A stretch of DNA of 64,000 nucleotides. It comes from Rhizobium sp. PP-CC-3A-592. Lineage in GTDB: Bacteria; Pseudomonadota; Alphaproteobacteria; Rhizobiales; Rhizobiaceae. How positions within the stretch are numbered: position 1 is the stretch's first letter; each line of letters opens with the position of its first letter. The stretch is taken from positions 675,716-739,715 of the forward strand of contig NZ_QJSR01000001.1 of NCBI RefSeq assembly GCF_003217095.1, given 5' to 3'. Below the pieces are notes generated by a model. The model saw nothing but the letters and a program-made list of their open reading frames with translations, was not told the DNA's origin and ran no database searches. Positions 26,855 to 35,586 of this stretch are shown one piece after another. The translations under genes and the position numbers were made by a program.

Positions 26855-26965
26855 GGCGACCTCGTCAACCCGGCCTGTCCATGGTTTCGGCGGGAACACT
26901 TTGCTCGATCCCGTTTCGGCTGCTAATTTCGCGGGCGGGGCAGACAGAGAATCACGAGGTGGACC

Positions 26966-27529
26966 ATGGCACGCGCAGCGCAGAAGCCGGACGAGGACGT
27001 CGTTTTTTCGCCGGTGCTGCTTCCCAATCCCGGCCATGCCAATGGCTGGCCGCTGGCGCTGATGGTGAGCTCGCAGACGGAGGCGCGGCACAATCGCGCC
27101 ACCTGGGCGCCGACCCATCTCATCTCCATCCGCGCGCCGGACACCAAGCTCCTGTCGATGATCGACCTGCCGGACGACAGGCACCTGCAGCTGATCTTCG
27201 GCGACACGATGGATCCGGAAGAGCGTGACGCGGCACGACCCCAGGCGATTGCGGAGGCCTTCGCCTTCATCGACGGCCTGCCGGCCGACGCGCGGCTGCT
27301 CGTCCACTGCCTGCGCGGCATCGGCCGCTCGACGGCGCTGACGCTCGGCATTCTCGCCCGCTACATGGACCCCGACTCCGCTGCCGCCGCGCTGCATGCC
27401 CTGCGGCCGGATGCCAAGCCGAACCGGCATGTCGTCGGCCTTTGCGATGCCGCGCTCGGGCTGAAGGGCAAGCTGGCCAAACAGGCGCTGCGCTTTCCGG
27501 CAAAGGTCTGGAAACCGGCCAAGGGGTGA
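26966..27529 (+). CDS. Tyrosine/dual-specificity protein phosphatase-like
   Basis: The 187-residue protein has the Cys-phosphatase signature HCLRGIGRST (HCx5R-S/T, catalytic Cys at about 113), with the general-acid loop probably near FGDTMDPEE. Such small bacterial enzymes dephosphorylate phosphotyrosine or other phosphate esters. The start has GAGGTGG upstream. It is followed 16 bases later by tam on the same strand, so the two are probably co-transcribed; no functional link is known. Confidence 0.82.
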   Translation: MARAAQKPDEDVVFSPVLLPNPGHANGWPLALMVSSQTEARHNRATWAPTHLISIRAPDTKLLSMIDLPDDRHLQLIFGDTMDPEERDAARPQAIAEAFAFIDGLPADARLLVHCLRGIGRSTALTLGILARYMDPDSAAAALHALRPDAKPNRHVVGLCDAALGLKGKLAKQALRFPAKVWKPAKG

Positions 27530-27545
27530 GCGCAAAGGGGTAGAT

Positions 27546-28331
27546 ATGGCCTGGTCGGCGGCGCAATATGTGAAGTTCGAGGACGAGCGGACGCGGCCTG
27601 CCCGCGATCTGCTGGCGCAGGTGCCAGACGTGCGGCAAGGCCCGCTGTTCGACATCGGTTGCGGGCCCGGCAATTCGACCGAACTGGTGGCCGCGCGGTT
27701 CTCAGACGCGCCGCTGACGGGCGTCGACAGCGATGCGGACATGCTGGCTGCGGCCCGGCGGCGCCTGCCGGGCATTCCCTTCGTTCAGGGCGACCTCACG
27801 GAGTGGCATCCGGGCGAAGCGCCGGCGCTGCTCTTTGCCAATGCCGTGCTGCAATGGATGCCCGACCCGGCGGCGAGCATCGCCCAGTTGGCCGGCATGC
27901 TCGCGCCCGGCGGGGTGCTGGCCGTGCAGATGCCGGACAATCTGGACGAGCCGACGCACCGGGCCATGCGCGAGATCGCGGCCGACCCGGACTTTGCCGA
28001 TGCCTATGCAGCGGGCCTGCCGAACCGGAACAGCCTTCCCGCGCCTTTCCGCCTGATCGACCTCCTGTCGCCGCTCTGCGCCCGCGTGGATGTGTGGCAC
28101 ACGATCTATTATCACCGGCTCGAAGGGCCCGAGGCCATCGTCGAATGGGTGAAGGGCACAGGCCTGCGTCCCTATCTCGCGCCGCTGCCGGAGGAACGCC
28201 GGCAGGCTTTTCTCGGCCGCTATCTGGAGCGCATCCGCGCCGAGCACCCGCCGCTGGCCGACGGGCAGGTGCTGTTGCGCTTCCCCAGGTTGTTTCTGAT
28301 TGCGGTGCGCAAGGTTACCGTGCCGGCATGA
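27546..28331 (+). CDS. tam: Trans-aconitate 2-methyltransferase
   Basis: The 261-residue SAM-dependent methyltransferase has motif I DIGCGPGNSTELV, the acidic residue after strand 2 (GVDSDADML) and the family segments MAWSAAQYVKFEDERTRPA, NAVLQWMPD and GGVLAVQMPDNLDEP. It methylates trans-aconitate, an inhibitor formed spontaneously from cis-aconitate, protecting the citric acid cycle. Length and N-terminus match the E. coli enzyme family. Confidence 0.92.
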   Translation: MAWSAAQYVKFEDERTRPARDLLAQVPDVRQGPLFDIGCGPGNSTELVAARFSDAPLTGVDSDADMLAAARRRLPGIPFVQGDLTEWHPGEAPALLFANAVLQWMPDPAASIAQLAGMLAPGGVLAVQMPDNLDEPTHRAMREIAADPDFADAYAAGLPNRNSLPAPFRLIDLLSPLCARVDVWHTIYYHRLEGPEAIVEWVKGTGLRPYLAPLPEERRQAFLGRYLERIRAEHPPLADGQVLLRFPRLFLIAVRKVTVPA

Positions 28332-28549
28332 GCGGCAGAGCGATCGGGCCCTGCCCTCATACAGAACCCGGGCATGAAAAAGACCGCTGGAATGCGAAAG
28401 CGCTTGCTTGCCCTGTCGGCGCGCTTCACAACAGAACAACTCAATTTTTCCATAACGCATCCTGATCCATGATGGCATGTCTCGTCTTTCCCCTTTTTCC
28501 GCACGGCGCCCCGGCACCGGTCGCGGACGTGTGCCGGGGAGGCTGAGGC

Positions 28550-28951
28550 ATGGGACAGTCCAGACAACCGGATTCCCCCTCCGTCGTCCTGGTGGTGGAG
28601 GATGAGCCTCTGCTGCGGATGATGGCGGTGGACCTGATCGAGGACGCCGGCTTCACGGTGGTGGAGGCCAGCAGTGCCGACGAGGCCGTGCATCTTCTGG
28701 AGACCCGCCTCGACATCCGCATCGTCTTTACCGACATCGACATGCCCGGCAGCATGGACGGGCTGAAGCTCGCCGCCGCCATCCGCGACCGCTGGCCGCC
28801 GATCGAGATCATCATCACCTCCGGCGCCGTGACCAATGCGGCAGCCCAATTGCCGGACCGGGCCGTCTTCTTCCCCAAGCCCTACGACCACACCCGGCTG
28901 ATCACGACGCTGCAGGGTTTTGCGGACCTGCCGTCGCTGCCGGGGTTGTGA
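28550..28951 (+). CDS. Single-domain response regulator
   Basis: The 133-residue protein is a stand-alone receiver domain: acidic pair in VVEDEPLL, phosphoacceptor Asp in FTDIDMPGSMDG, conserved Ser in IITSGA and Lys in FFPKPYD. There is no output domain. Such receivers in rhizobia often belong to phosphorelays or the general stress response; no kinase gene is adjacent. The last about 97 bases of the gene are repeated almost perfectly at 29332-29428 (see that entry). Confidence 0.9.
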   Translation: MGQSRQPDSPSVVLVVEDEPLLRMMAVDLIEDAGFTVVEASSADEAVHLLETRLDIRIVFTDIDMPGSMDGLKLAAAIRDRWPPIEIIITSGAVTNAAAQLPDRAVFFPKPYDHTRLITTLQGFADLPSLPGL

Positions 28952-29092
28952 CCGCGGGCAGACGCTCGCCCGGCACCACCTGAAGTCGATTCCGATCCAA
29001 GGAATTATGCCGTATCATGAGGCGGAAGTCCGATGCGGTGCCGCGCGCAAAGCTGCGTGTGGCATTCGGGATCGCAATGGGAGATGACGATC

Positions 29093-29314
29093 ATGCCCAG
29101 ACGTCAAATATGGCTTTCGATCGCACTGTGGGCAACATTGGCTCTCGCCTTCAGCATCGGCGTGTCGCTGCTGCTGAACGTGCTCTATCCTACGCTGGAT
29201 ATGGCGCTGCGTGGTCTTGCTGCGTTTCTGTCCGTCAATGTCGTGTATATGGTCCGCGCCGGTTTGCGCCGCCGCGGATGGGCCATCACCTCCTACGCAC
29301 AGCCTGAGCGATAA
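29093..29314 (+). CDS. Small two-helix membrane protein, unknown
   Basis: I do not recognise a family. The 73-residue product has two hydrophobic helices (IWLSIALWATLALAFSIGVS and LRGLAAFLSVNVVYMVRAGL) with basic flanks. ATG 29093 is preceded by GGGAG at 9 bases; longer starts at 29033 and 29084 are possible. It is sandwiched between a response regulator gene and a copy of that gene's 3-prime end, so it may have been carried along in a local duplication. Confidence 0.55.
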   Translation: MPRRQIWLSIALWATLALAFSIGVSLLLNVLYPTLDMALRGLAAFLSVNVVYMVRAGLRRRGWAITSYAQPER

Positions 29315-29327
29315 GGGGCGGGATACC

Positions 29328-29429
29328 TTGCCGGACGGGGCCGTCTTCTTCCCCAAGCCCTACGACCACACCCGGCTGATCACGACGCTGCAGGGTTTTG
29401 CGGACCTGCCGTCGCTGCCGGGGTTGTAA
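29328..29429 (+). pseudogene. Duplicated 3-prime fragment of the response regulator gene
   Basis: Bases 29328-29428 repeat 28850-28950 with about one mismatch, covering the last about 33 codons of the receiver domain (from the PDxAVFFPKPYDH segment) and ending in TAA in place of TGA. The phosphoacceptor half is missing, so no functional receiver can be made. It indicates a tandem duplication followed by deletion, or a gene-conversion tract. Confidence 0.85.
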
Positions 29430-29489
29430 CGGGCAAGCCCTGCCCGGACGGCCGGCAAACTGCCGACACCTGTCTGACGATCCAGCTCC

Positions 29490-29605
29490 TCCCCCACCGT
29501 CATCCTCGGGCCTTGTCCCGAGGATCCGGGACGTGAAAGACGGGTTTACGCCAATGGCATGTGCAGCAGATCCTAGGGACAAGCCCTAGGATGACGGTGG
29601 GTGGG
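29490..29605. repeat. Dispersed palindromic repeat (TCCTCGGGA family), copy 1
   Basis: The left arm ACCGTCATCCTCGGGCCTTGTCCCGAGGAT is split here as 29498-29527; the right arm is GATCCTAGGGACAAGCCCTAGGATGACGGTGG (29570-29601). It resembles the element at 35355-35470, including the flank GGCCGCT[G/A]CGGGTGAC. Relative to that copy the right hairpin has a paired change (cCTAGGG/CCCTAGg versus CCTCGGG/CCCGAGG) that keeps the stem intact. The 447-bp gap before chaC holds this repeat and the response regulator fragment, no gene. Confidence 0.82.
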
Positions 29606-29761
29606 GTGGCCGCTGCGGGTGACGGTCAAGGTCCCTCATGTCCCTCATGATCCTGCAGTCTGATGGTCTTACGGCACAGGCAACGACTGCCGACACGTGT
29701 CATAAAGAGGCGGTATCCCGGCCTTCTTCCCCTCTCGCAGACGCCCATCGACATGCCGCGA

Positions 29762-30634
29762 TCAAACCGGATCGCGAGCCTTTTCGCCACTGATCTTCAC
29801 CACAGGCGCCGCCTCCAGCGCGGCCTTCGTTTCCCCGGACAAAGTTTGCGGCGTGGAATGGTCGCCGTGGAGCTTGCGGATCTCGTCGGCGACCAGGGCC
29901 TGAAGGCGCCAGAGGTTGCGGTCGCGGATGCCGACGGCTTCGAGGTGGAGGACGGTGTTGTAGAGATATTCGGCGCAGGAGCCGACATGGCCGCAGGCGC
30001 GGGCGAGGATGCGGGCGACCTCTTCCAGCGGCAGGCGGGAAACGGCATCGTGGCCGGTCGATCCGAGCCAGAAGCCGAGCACGTTGACCGGGCCTTCCGG
30101 CGTGCGGACCGGCATCCAGCGGACGGTGGAGATGGTTTCGCGGGAGGACAGCTCGCGGCGCAGCAGGCGCTCGATCTGGGCGATGCGGTCGCCGTCGGCC
30201 AGCCGGTAGATGACGCCGTCGCAGCGCCCGCCCCGCTCCAGCGCCATCATCAGCCCCGGCGCCTCGCGCGAGCCGCGCCAGCGGTCGATCTTCAATGAGA
30301 AGGCGCGGTGCCAGCCATAGGCGGTGGCGCGGCGGCTTTCGACCGAACAGAATTCCGGCTTCCAGATCAGCGAGCCATAGGCGAAGACCCAGAGCGGCGC
30401 GCCGCCCGACCGCGCATCGAGATCGAGCGCCAGTGCGCGATAATCCTCGTCCTCCATCGGCGTCCACCGCGCATTCAGACCGGGATCGACCTCTTCGCGA
30501 TAGCAGAGCGCCACCAGCTCCGGCGTCAGCGACATCCGGCGCGGATTGGCGCGGGGGGATGCGAGGCGCGGGGCCGGTGCGGGAGGTGTTGCGGACGGGA
30601 TTTCGGACATGGAAGCACGTTTCCTATCGGACAT
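29762..30634 (-). CDS. chaC: ChaC-like gamma-glutamylcyclotransferase
   Basis: The 290-residue protein has the gamma-glutamylcyclotransferase signature VFAYGSLIWKPEF (the YGSL substrate loop), ATAYGWHRAFSLKIDRWRG and a catalytic-glutamate region after it (GVIYRLADGDRIAQIERLLR). ChaC enzymes break down glutathione to 5-oxoproline and Cys-Gly. Starts at 30634 (AGGAGG 8 bases upstream, chosen) and 30610 are both possible; the frame opens much further upstream without support. Divergent genes are not close; a LysR gene follows upstream on the same strand. Confidence 0.88.
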   Translation of the reverse strand: MSDRKRASMSEIPSATPPAPAPRLASPRANPRRMSLTPELVALCYREEVDPGLNARWTPMEDEDYRALALDLDARSGGAPLWVFAYGSLIWKPEFCSVESRRATAYGWHRAFSLKIDRWRGSREAPGLMMALERGGRCDGVIYRLADGDRIAQIERLLRRELSSRETISTVRWMPVRTPEGPVNVLGFWLGSTGHDAVSRLPLEEVARILARACGHVGSCAEYLYNTVLHLEAVGIRDRNLWRLQALVADEIRKLHGDHSTPQTLSGETKAALEAAPVVKISGEKARDPV

Positions 30635-30728
30635 CGAAACCACCTCCTGCCCTGTATCGGAGGCCGAAGCGGTTCGTCTGTCAAGACGGCGAGGGATGGT
30701 CTTCACGTAAGGCGTCGGATTGCGGGTC

Positions 30729-31667
30729 TCAAGGGATCGTCTCTTCCTCCGGCAATGCACCCCCGACCGGATCGATGCGGGCGACCAGAAAATCGATGAA
30801 GGCGCGGATGCGGGCAGCGAGGTGTTCGTGGCTGGCAAAGACGGCGTGGATGGTTTCGCGATCGGCCGGGCGGTGCGCCTGCAGCAGCGGCACGAGGCGG
30901 CCGGCATCGACATCCGGCTGGATGTGGAAGGCGCCGATGCGGCCGATGCCGACGCCATCGAGGCAGAGCCGCCGCATGATGAAGCCGGCATTGACGAGGA
31001 CCGCCGGCTCGAACGGCCGCTGGATCGTCGCGCCCGTTGCCGGGTCGAGAAACGGCCATTCCGCGCGCATGCCCGGAATGTTGAAGCCGAGGCAGGTATG
31101 CCGGGCGAGATCGGCCGGCACCTGCGGCGTGCCGTTCCGGGCGAGATAGCCCGGCGAGGCCACGAGCAGGCGGTGGCTGTCGAGCAGTTTTCGTGTTTTC
31201 AAGGAGGAATCCCGCAGCGCGCCGGAGGACCGGATGGCGATATCCGTGCGGTCGCCGACGAGATCGACCACGTCGTCGCTCAGCGAGAGATCGATGAGGA
31301 CATGCGGATAGAGGCTGCGGAACTCGCCGATCAGCGGCAGGATGAAACGCTCGGCAAAGGCCATGAGCGCGCTGACCCGCAACACGCCGCGCGGCACCGC
31401 CTGCGCGCCGCTGGCGATCAGGCGCTCCGTTTCATTGATATCGGTCAGGATGGCGCGGGCCCGCGCCAGGTAGAGTTCCCCCTCCGGCGTCGGCTGCAGC
31501 GTACGCGTGGTGCGCACCAGAAGCCGCGTTCCCAGCCGGTCCTCCAGCCGGGCGACGAGTTTGCTGACGGCGGACGGCGACAGGCCGAGCCTGCGCCCGG
31601 CCGCCGAAAAACCACCGCCATCCACGGCCGCCACGAAGACCTCCATCTCGCCTGCCCGGTTGTCCAT
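30729..31667 (-). CDS. LysR family transcriptional regulator
   Basis: The 312-residue regulator has the winged helix at 5-64 (MEVFVAAVDGGGFSAAGRRL, then SPSAVSKLVARLEDRLGTRL) and a LysR substrate-binding domain. It is divergent from the MFS/aldo-keto reductase genes with a 149-bp shared intergenic region, which contains a near-perfect inverted repeat. It is likely the regulator of that divergent operon; inducer unknown. Confidence 0.92.
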   Translation of the reverse strand: MDNRAGEMEVFVAAVDGGGFSAAGRRLGLSPSAVSKLVARLEDRLGTRLLVRTTRTLQPTPEGELYLARARAILTDINETERLIASGAQAVPRGVLRVSALMAFAERFILPLIGEFRSLYPHVLIDLSLSDDVVDLVGDRTDIAIRSSGALRDSSLKTRKLLDSHRLLVASPGYLARNGTPQVPADLARHTCLGFNIPGMRAEWPFLDPATGATIQRPFEPAVLVNAGFIMRRLCLDGVGIGRIGAFHIQPDVDAGRLVPLLQAHRPADRETIHAVFASHEHLAARIRAFIDFLVARIDPVGGALPEEETIP

Positions 31668-31699
31668 AGGACGTCTCTCATGAATTCAAATCACAGGTG

Positions 31700-31721
31700 A
31701 TTATCCGATATGCCGGATTAT
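31700..31721. promoter_or_regulatory. Candidate LysR operator
   Basis: ATTATCCG (31700-31707) faces CGGATTAT (31714-31721) with a 6-base spacer; 7 of 8 positions pair. It sits about 33 bases from the LysR start and 96 bases before the MFS gene, where a LysR site would be expected. Confidence 0.4.
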
Positions 31722-31816
31722 CGCACAAGCGGGCTGGGCCTATATCTCGGTCACGTCAGCGGCAGGGCGTCGACGCCACCGCCGCACGACCCTTCTCGCA
31801 CCTCATGGAGGCCTCG

Positions 31817-33001
31817 ATGCCCCTCGCCCTTCTTGCCCTGACGATCGCGGCCTACGCGATCGGAACCACCGAATTCGTCATCGTCGGCCTGTTGCCGACG
31901 GTCGCGCGGGATCTCGACATCACCTTGCCGATGGCCGGCATCATCGTCTCGATCTATGCGCTCGGCGTCACCTTCGGCGCGCCCATCCTGACCGCGCTGA
32001 CCGGGCGCATCGGGCGCAAACCGCTGCTGCTCGGGCTGATGGCGCTGTTCATCGTCGGCAACGGGCTGGCGGCGGTGTCGCCCGGCTATGGTCTCCTCCT
32101 CGTCGCCCGCGTCCTCTCGGCCTTTGCGCATGGCGTGTTCTTCTCCGTCGGCGCGACGATTGCGGCGGGGCTGGTGCCGGAGAACCGGCGGGCCTCGGCC
32201 ATCGCCATGATGTTCATGGGCCTGACGGTGGCGATCGTCACCGGCGTGCCGCTCGGCACGCTGATCGGGCAGACCTTCGGCTGGCGCGCCACCTTCGTGG
32301 CCGTCGCGGGCCTCGGTGCCATCGCTCTTGCCGCCATCGCGCTGCTGCTGCCGGCCCATCTGCCCTCCAGCCCGCCGGCCCGGATCATCGATCAGGTGAA
32401 GGTTCTCGGCAGCGGCCGCCTGCTCCTCGTCTTCGGCATGACGGCGCTCGGCTATGGCGGGACCTTCGTCACCTTCACCTATCTCGCGCCGCTGCTCGAA
32501 GAGATCACCGGCCTGTCCGCCTCCGCCGTCAGCCTCGTGCTGGTGCTCTATGGGCTGGCGATCGCGGCCGGCAACCTGGCCGGCGGGCGGCTGGCCAACC
32601 GCAATCCGGTGAAGGCGCTCGCCTTTCTCTTTGCGGCCCAGTCGCTGGTTCTGCTGCTCCTCACCTTCACGGCCAGCGCCACCGTTCCCGCCCTCGTCAC
32701 GCTGACCGCGCTCGGCTTCCTCTCCTTCGCCACCGTGCCCGGCCTCCAGCTCTATGTGGTGGAACTGGCACGCCAGCACCGTCCGGCCGCCGTCGATGTC
32801 GCCTCGGCGCTGAATATCGCCGCCTTCAACCTCGGCATCGCCGCCGGGGCCTGGATCGGCGGCCTCACCGTCGCCTCCGCGCTCGGCCTCGGCGCCACGC
32901 CCTGGGTCGGTGCGCTGATGGTGCTCGGCGCGCTGGGACTGACGGTGGTCAGCGGCACCCTCGATGGTCGCGGCAAAAAGACAGAGGCCGTTCACGCATG
33001 A
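31817..33001 (+). CDS. MFS transporter, DHA1 (drug:H+ antiporter) type
   Basis: The 394-residue protein has 12 predicted membrane helices. The DHA1 features are TTEFVIVGLLPTVARDL in helix 1, the loop 2-3 motif GAPILTALTGRIGRKPLLL, and the motif C-like segment in helix 5. It resembles the AraJ/YdhP/YdeA group exporting sugars, arabinose-like compounds or drugs. ATG 31817 follows GGAGG by 5 bases. Its end overlaps the first ATG of the aldo-keto reductase frame, so the two are likely co-transcribed under the divergent LysR protein. Confidence 0.88.
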   Translation: MPLALLALTIAAYAIGTTEFVIVGLLPTVARDLDITLPMAGIIVSIYALGVTFGAPILTALTGRIGRKPLLLGLMALFIVGNGLAAVSPGYGLLLVARVLSAFAHGVFFSVGATIAAGLVPENRRASAIAMMFMGLTVAIVTGVPLGTLIGQTFGWRATFVAVAGLGAIALAAIALLLPAHLPSSPPARIIDQVKVLGSGRLLLVFGMTALGYGGTFVTFTYLAPLLEEITGLSASAVSLVLVLYGLAIAAGNLAGGRLANRNPVKALAFLFAAQSLVLLLLTFTASATVPALVTLTALGFLSFATVPGLQLYVVELARQHRPAAVDVASALNIAAFNLGIAAGAWIGGLTVASALGLGATPWVGALMVLGALGLTVVSGTLDGRGKKTEAVHA

Positions 33002-33045
33002 CATCCCCCTTCGACATGACATCCCCCTTCGAAAGGACACCGTCC

Positions 33046-34083
33046 ATGGAACACCGCACACTCGGCCGATCCGGCCTGAAAGTCCCTGTCTTAAGCTTCG
33101 GCGCCGGCACCTTCGGCGGCTCCGGCCCGCTGTTCGGCGCCTGGGGCACGGCGGGGGAAAACGAAGCGCGCCGGATGGTCGATATCTGCATCGATGCCGG
33201 CGTCACGCTGTTCGACACGGCCGATGTCTACTCGAACGGAGCCTCCGAGACGGTTCTCGGCGCGGCCATCAAGGGACGCCGCGACAAGGTGCTGATCTCG
33301 ACCAAGGCCGGCCTGCCGATGGGCGATGGCACAAACGAGGCGGGGACATCCCGCAGCCGGCTGATCCACAGCGTGGAATCGGCTCTGCAACGGCTCGGGA
33401 CCGACGTGATCGACATTTTCCAGCTGCACGCCTTCGACGCGTCGACGCCGGTCGAGGAGGTTCTGGCCACGCTCGACATGCTCGTGCGGGCGGGCAAGCT
33501 GCGCTATGTCGGCATCTCCAACTTTGCCGGCTGGCAGATCATGAAGTCTCTTGCCATCGCCGACCGGCACGGCTGGCCGCGCTACGTTGCAAACCAGGTC
33601 TACTACTCCCTCATCGGCCGCGACTACGAGTGGGATCTGATGCCGCTCGGCAAGGATCAGGGGCTCGGCGCACTCGTCTGGAGCCCGCTCGGCTGGGGTC
33701 GGCTGACAGGCAAGATCGGCCGCGACAGGCCGGTGCCGGAGACGAGCCGCCTGCATGCCACCGCGGAGTTCGGCCCGCCGGTCGAGGACGAGCATCTTTA
33801 CCGCGTCATCGATGCGCTGGACGCGGTGGCGAAGGAGACGGACAGGACCGTGCCGCAGGTGGCGATCAACTGGCTGCTGCAACGCCCGACGGTCGCCTCC
33901 GTCATCCTCGGCGCCCGCAACGAGGCGCAGCTTCTCGACAATCTCGGCGCCATCGGCTGGCAGCTGAGTGCTGAGCAGATCCGGGTTCTGGATGCGGCGA
34001 GCACGGTGACGGCACCCTATCCGCATTTCCCCTATCGCAGGCAGGCCGGCTTCGCCCGGCTGGATCCGCCGCTGACCGCCTGA
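33046..34083 (+). CDS. Aldo/keto reductase
   Basis: The 345-residue NADPH-dependent reductase has the AKR tetrad: Asp and Tyr in LFDTADVYSNGASE, Lys in LISTKAGLPM and His in FQLHAFDASTP; the signature GISNFAGWQ follows. ATG 33046 follows AAAGGAC. A start at 32998 would overlap the MFS stop (ATGA), adding 16 residues encoded by an 18-bp tandem duplication (ATGACATCCCCCTTCGA at 32998 and 33016). Substrate not readable. Confidence 0.9.
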   Translation: MEHRTLGRSGLKVPVLSFGAGTFGGSGPLFGAWGTAGENEARRMVDICIDAGVTLFDTADVYSNGASETVLGAAIKGRRDKVLISTKAGLPMGDGTNEAGTSRSRLIHSVESALQRLGTDVIDIFQLHAFDASTPVEEVLATLDMLVRAGKLRYVGISNFAGWQIMKSLAIADRHGWPRYVANQVYYSLIGRDYEWDLMPLGKDQGLGALVWSPLGWGRLTGKIGRDRPVPETSRLHATAEFGPPVEDEHLYRVIDALDAVAKETDRTVPQVAINWLLQRPTVASVILGARNEAQLLDNLGAIGWQLSAEQIRVLDAASTVTAPYPHFPYRRQAGFARLDPPLTA

Positions 34084-34090
34084 TACGGTC

Positions 34091-34221
34091 TCCGGTTCAT
34101 CGATGCCAGGTTCTGGTGTCCGGGCAACCGTTCGCCCTCTCCGCCGTCATGCTCGGGCTTGTCCCGAGCATTATGGCAGGGGGGTGGCATCGCTCAGCAC
34201 CAGAACGGTGCCATCCGGAAG
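34091..34221. repeat. 131-bp dispersed repeat, copy A
   Basis: This segment matches 44317-44447 over 131 bp with scattered differences, starting TCCGGTT[C/G]ATCGATGCCAGG and ending GCCATC[C/G]GGAAG. In the middle is the palindrome ATGCTCGGGCTTG[T]CCCGAGCAT. It occupies the first part of the 361-bp gap between the two aldo-keto reductase genes; the rest of that gap (34222-34444) shows nothing I can name. Confidence 0.85.
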
Positions 34222-34444
34222 CCGTATGACGTCACGGCTTCCCATGGGCCGGGCTTTACGGGAACCTTCCGCGGCCCGGTCCCATTACCTCTGTCTCCGG
34301 ACGGCGCGTTTGCCAGCCGACCGGAAAACCAGCGCGGAGAATCCCTTGGCGGGATTTCAGCATCCTCTTGTAGAGGATCAGCGCCGCCCCCTTCCCCGCC
34401 CGGCCGCAGGACGGCCGCGCCATGTCGACCCAGGAGATACGCCT

Positions 34445-35281
34445 ATGAACATCGTCAAAGCCAACGGCGCCGAGATCCCAGCACTCGGTTTCGGAACCTT
34501 CCGCATGCCGGGACCGGAGGTTCTGGAGATCGTGCCGAAAGCCATCCGGCTCGGCTTCCGCCATGTGGACACGGCCCAGATCTACGGCAACGAGGCGGAG
34601 GTGGGGACGGCGATCCAGCAGTCCGGCGTTGCCCGCAACGAGATCTTTCTAACGACCAAGGTCTGGCCGGAGAAATATGCCCGGTCGAGCTTTGCGCAGT
34701 CGGTGGACGAGAGCCTGCAGAAGCTGAAGACCGACCATGTCGATCTGTTGCTGCTGCACTGGCCGCGCGGAAGCTCGGTGCCGCTCGAAGAACAGATCGA
34801 GGGCCTGAACGCTGCCGTGAAGGCCGGCAAGACGCGGCATATCGGCATCAGCAATTTCAATACGGAAGACATGCGCGCGGCGAGCCGCCTGTCGGAGGCG
34901 CCGCTGGTGACCAACCAGATCGAGTATCACCCCTATATCGACCAGTCGAAAGTGCTGCAGACGGCCCGCGCGCTGGGTCAGTCGATCACCGCCTACTATG
35001 CCATGGCCGACGGCCGGGTGCCGAAGGAAGCGCTGCTGAACGACATCGGCAGCCGTCATGGCAAGACCGCCGCACAGGTGGTGCTGCGCTGGCTGATCCA
35101 GCAGGACGGCGTCATCACGCTGTCGAAGACCTCGACGGAAGCCCGGCTGGCGGAAAATTTCGGCATCTTCGATTTCGCGCTGTCGGCGCCGGAGATGGCG
35201 GCGATCCATGCACTCGCCCGCCCCGACGGCCGGATCGTCAACCCCGGGCACCTCGCGCCGACGTGGGATGTGGCGGCGTAA
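34445..35281 (+). CDS. dkgB: Aldo/keto reductase, 2,5-diketo-D-gluconate reductase type
   Basis: The 278-residue reductase has the AKR tetrad: Asp and Tyr in RHVDTAQIYGNE, Lys in FLTTKVWPEKY and His in LLLHWPRG, plus GISNFNTEDM and NQIEYHPYIDQ. Length and motifs fit the AKR5-like DkgA/DkgB group that reduces 2,5-diketogluconate or methylglyoxal; the specific symbol is only a best guess. ATG 34445 has AGGAGA 8 bases upstream. A longer frame from 34103 runs through the dispersed repeat and is not supported. Confidence 0.85.
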   Translation: MNIVKANGAEIPALGFGTFRMPGPEVLEIVPKAIRLGFRHVDTAQIYGNEAEVGTAIQQSGVARNEIFLTTKVWPEKYARSSFAQSVDESLQKLKTDHVDLLLLHWPRGSSVPLEEQIEGLNAAVKAGKTRHIGISNFNTEDMRAASRLSEAPLVTNQIEYHPYIDQSKVLQTARALGQSITAYYAMADGRVPKEALLNDIGSRHGKTAAQVVLRWLIQQDGVITLSKTSTEARLAENFGIFDFALSAPEMAAIHALARPDGRIVNPGHLAPTWDVAA

Positions 35282-35354
35282 GGTCGTGTTTAACTGATGG
35301 GGATTGAGCCGCGAGCGTCTTGGCCCGCGGCGATGGGGCCGGAACGTTCCCGTC

Positions 35355-35470
35355 CGTCATGCTCGGGCTTGTCCCGAGCATCTGCAACGCTTTGATTATG
35401 TTGACGTTATCAGATCCTCGGGACAAGCCCGAGGATGACGGAGGGTGGCGTGGGCCGCTACGGGTGACCG
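35355..35470. repeat. Dispersed palindromic repeat (TCCTCGGGA family), copy 2
   Basis: Left arm CCGTCATGCTCGGGCTTGTC... (35355-35381) and right arm ATCCTCGGGACAAGCCCGAGGATGACGG (35413-35442), around an AT-rich centre. Related to 29490-29605, and its left arm is also the core of the 131-bp repeats at 34091 and 44317. The 305-bp gap holds no gene. Confidence 0.82.
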
Positions 35471-35586
35471 CCATGGGTCCAGATGCATCGTCATACGGCC
35501 GAACCGCGTGCATCGCTGCCCGAGGCGTTAGAGACGGATGAGGACCGCCGGAAGCAGCCGCTCCTCTCCCTCAGACGAACCGGCCC

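Noticed and set aside
25580-27775. Upstream extension of the aminotransferase frame to over 1000 residues
   Set aside because: The extension is antisense to the alcohol dehydrogenase and phosphatase genes; the real start at 25579 has a ribosome binding site and the conserved N-terminus.
29211-29429. 72-residue frame including the response regulator fragment as a real gene
   Set aside because: It joins an out-of-frame part of the small membrane protein gene to the duplicated receiver end; no ribosome binding site and no complete domain.
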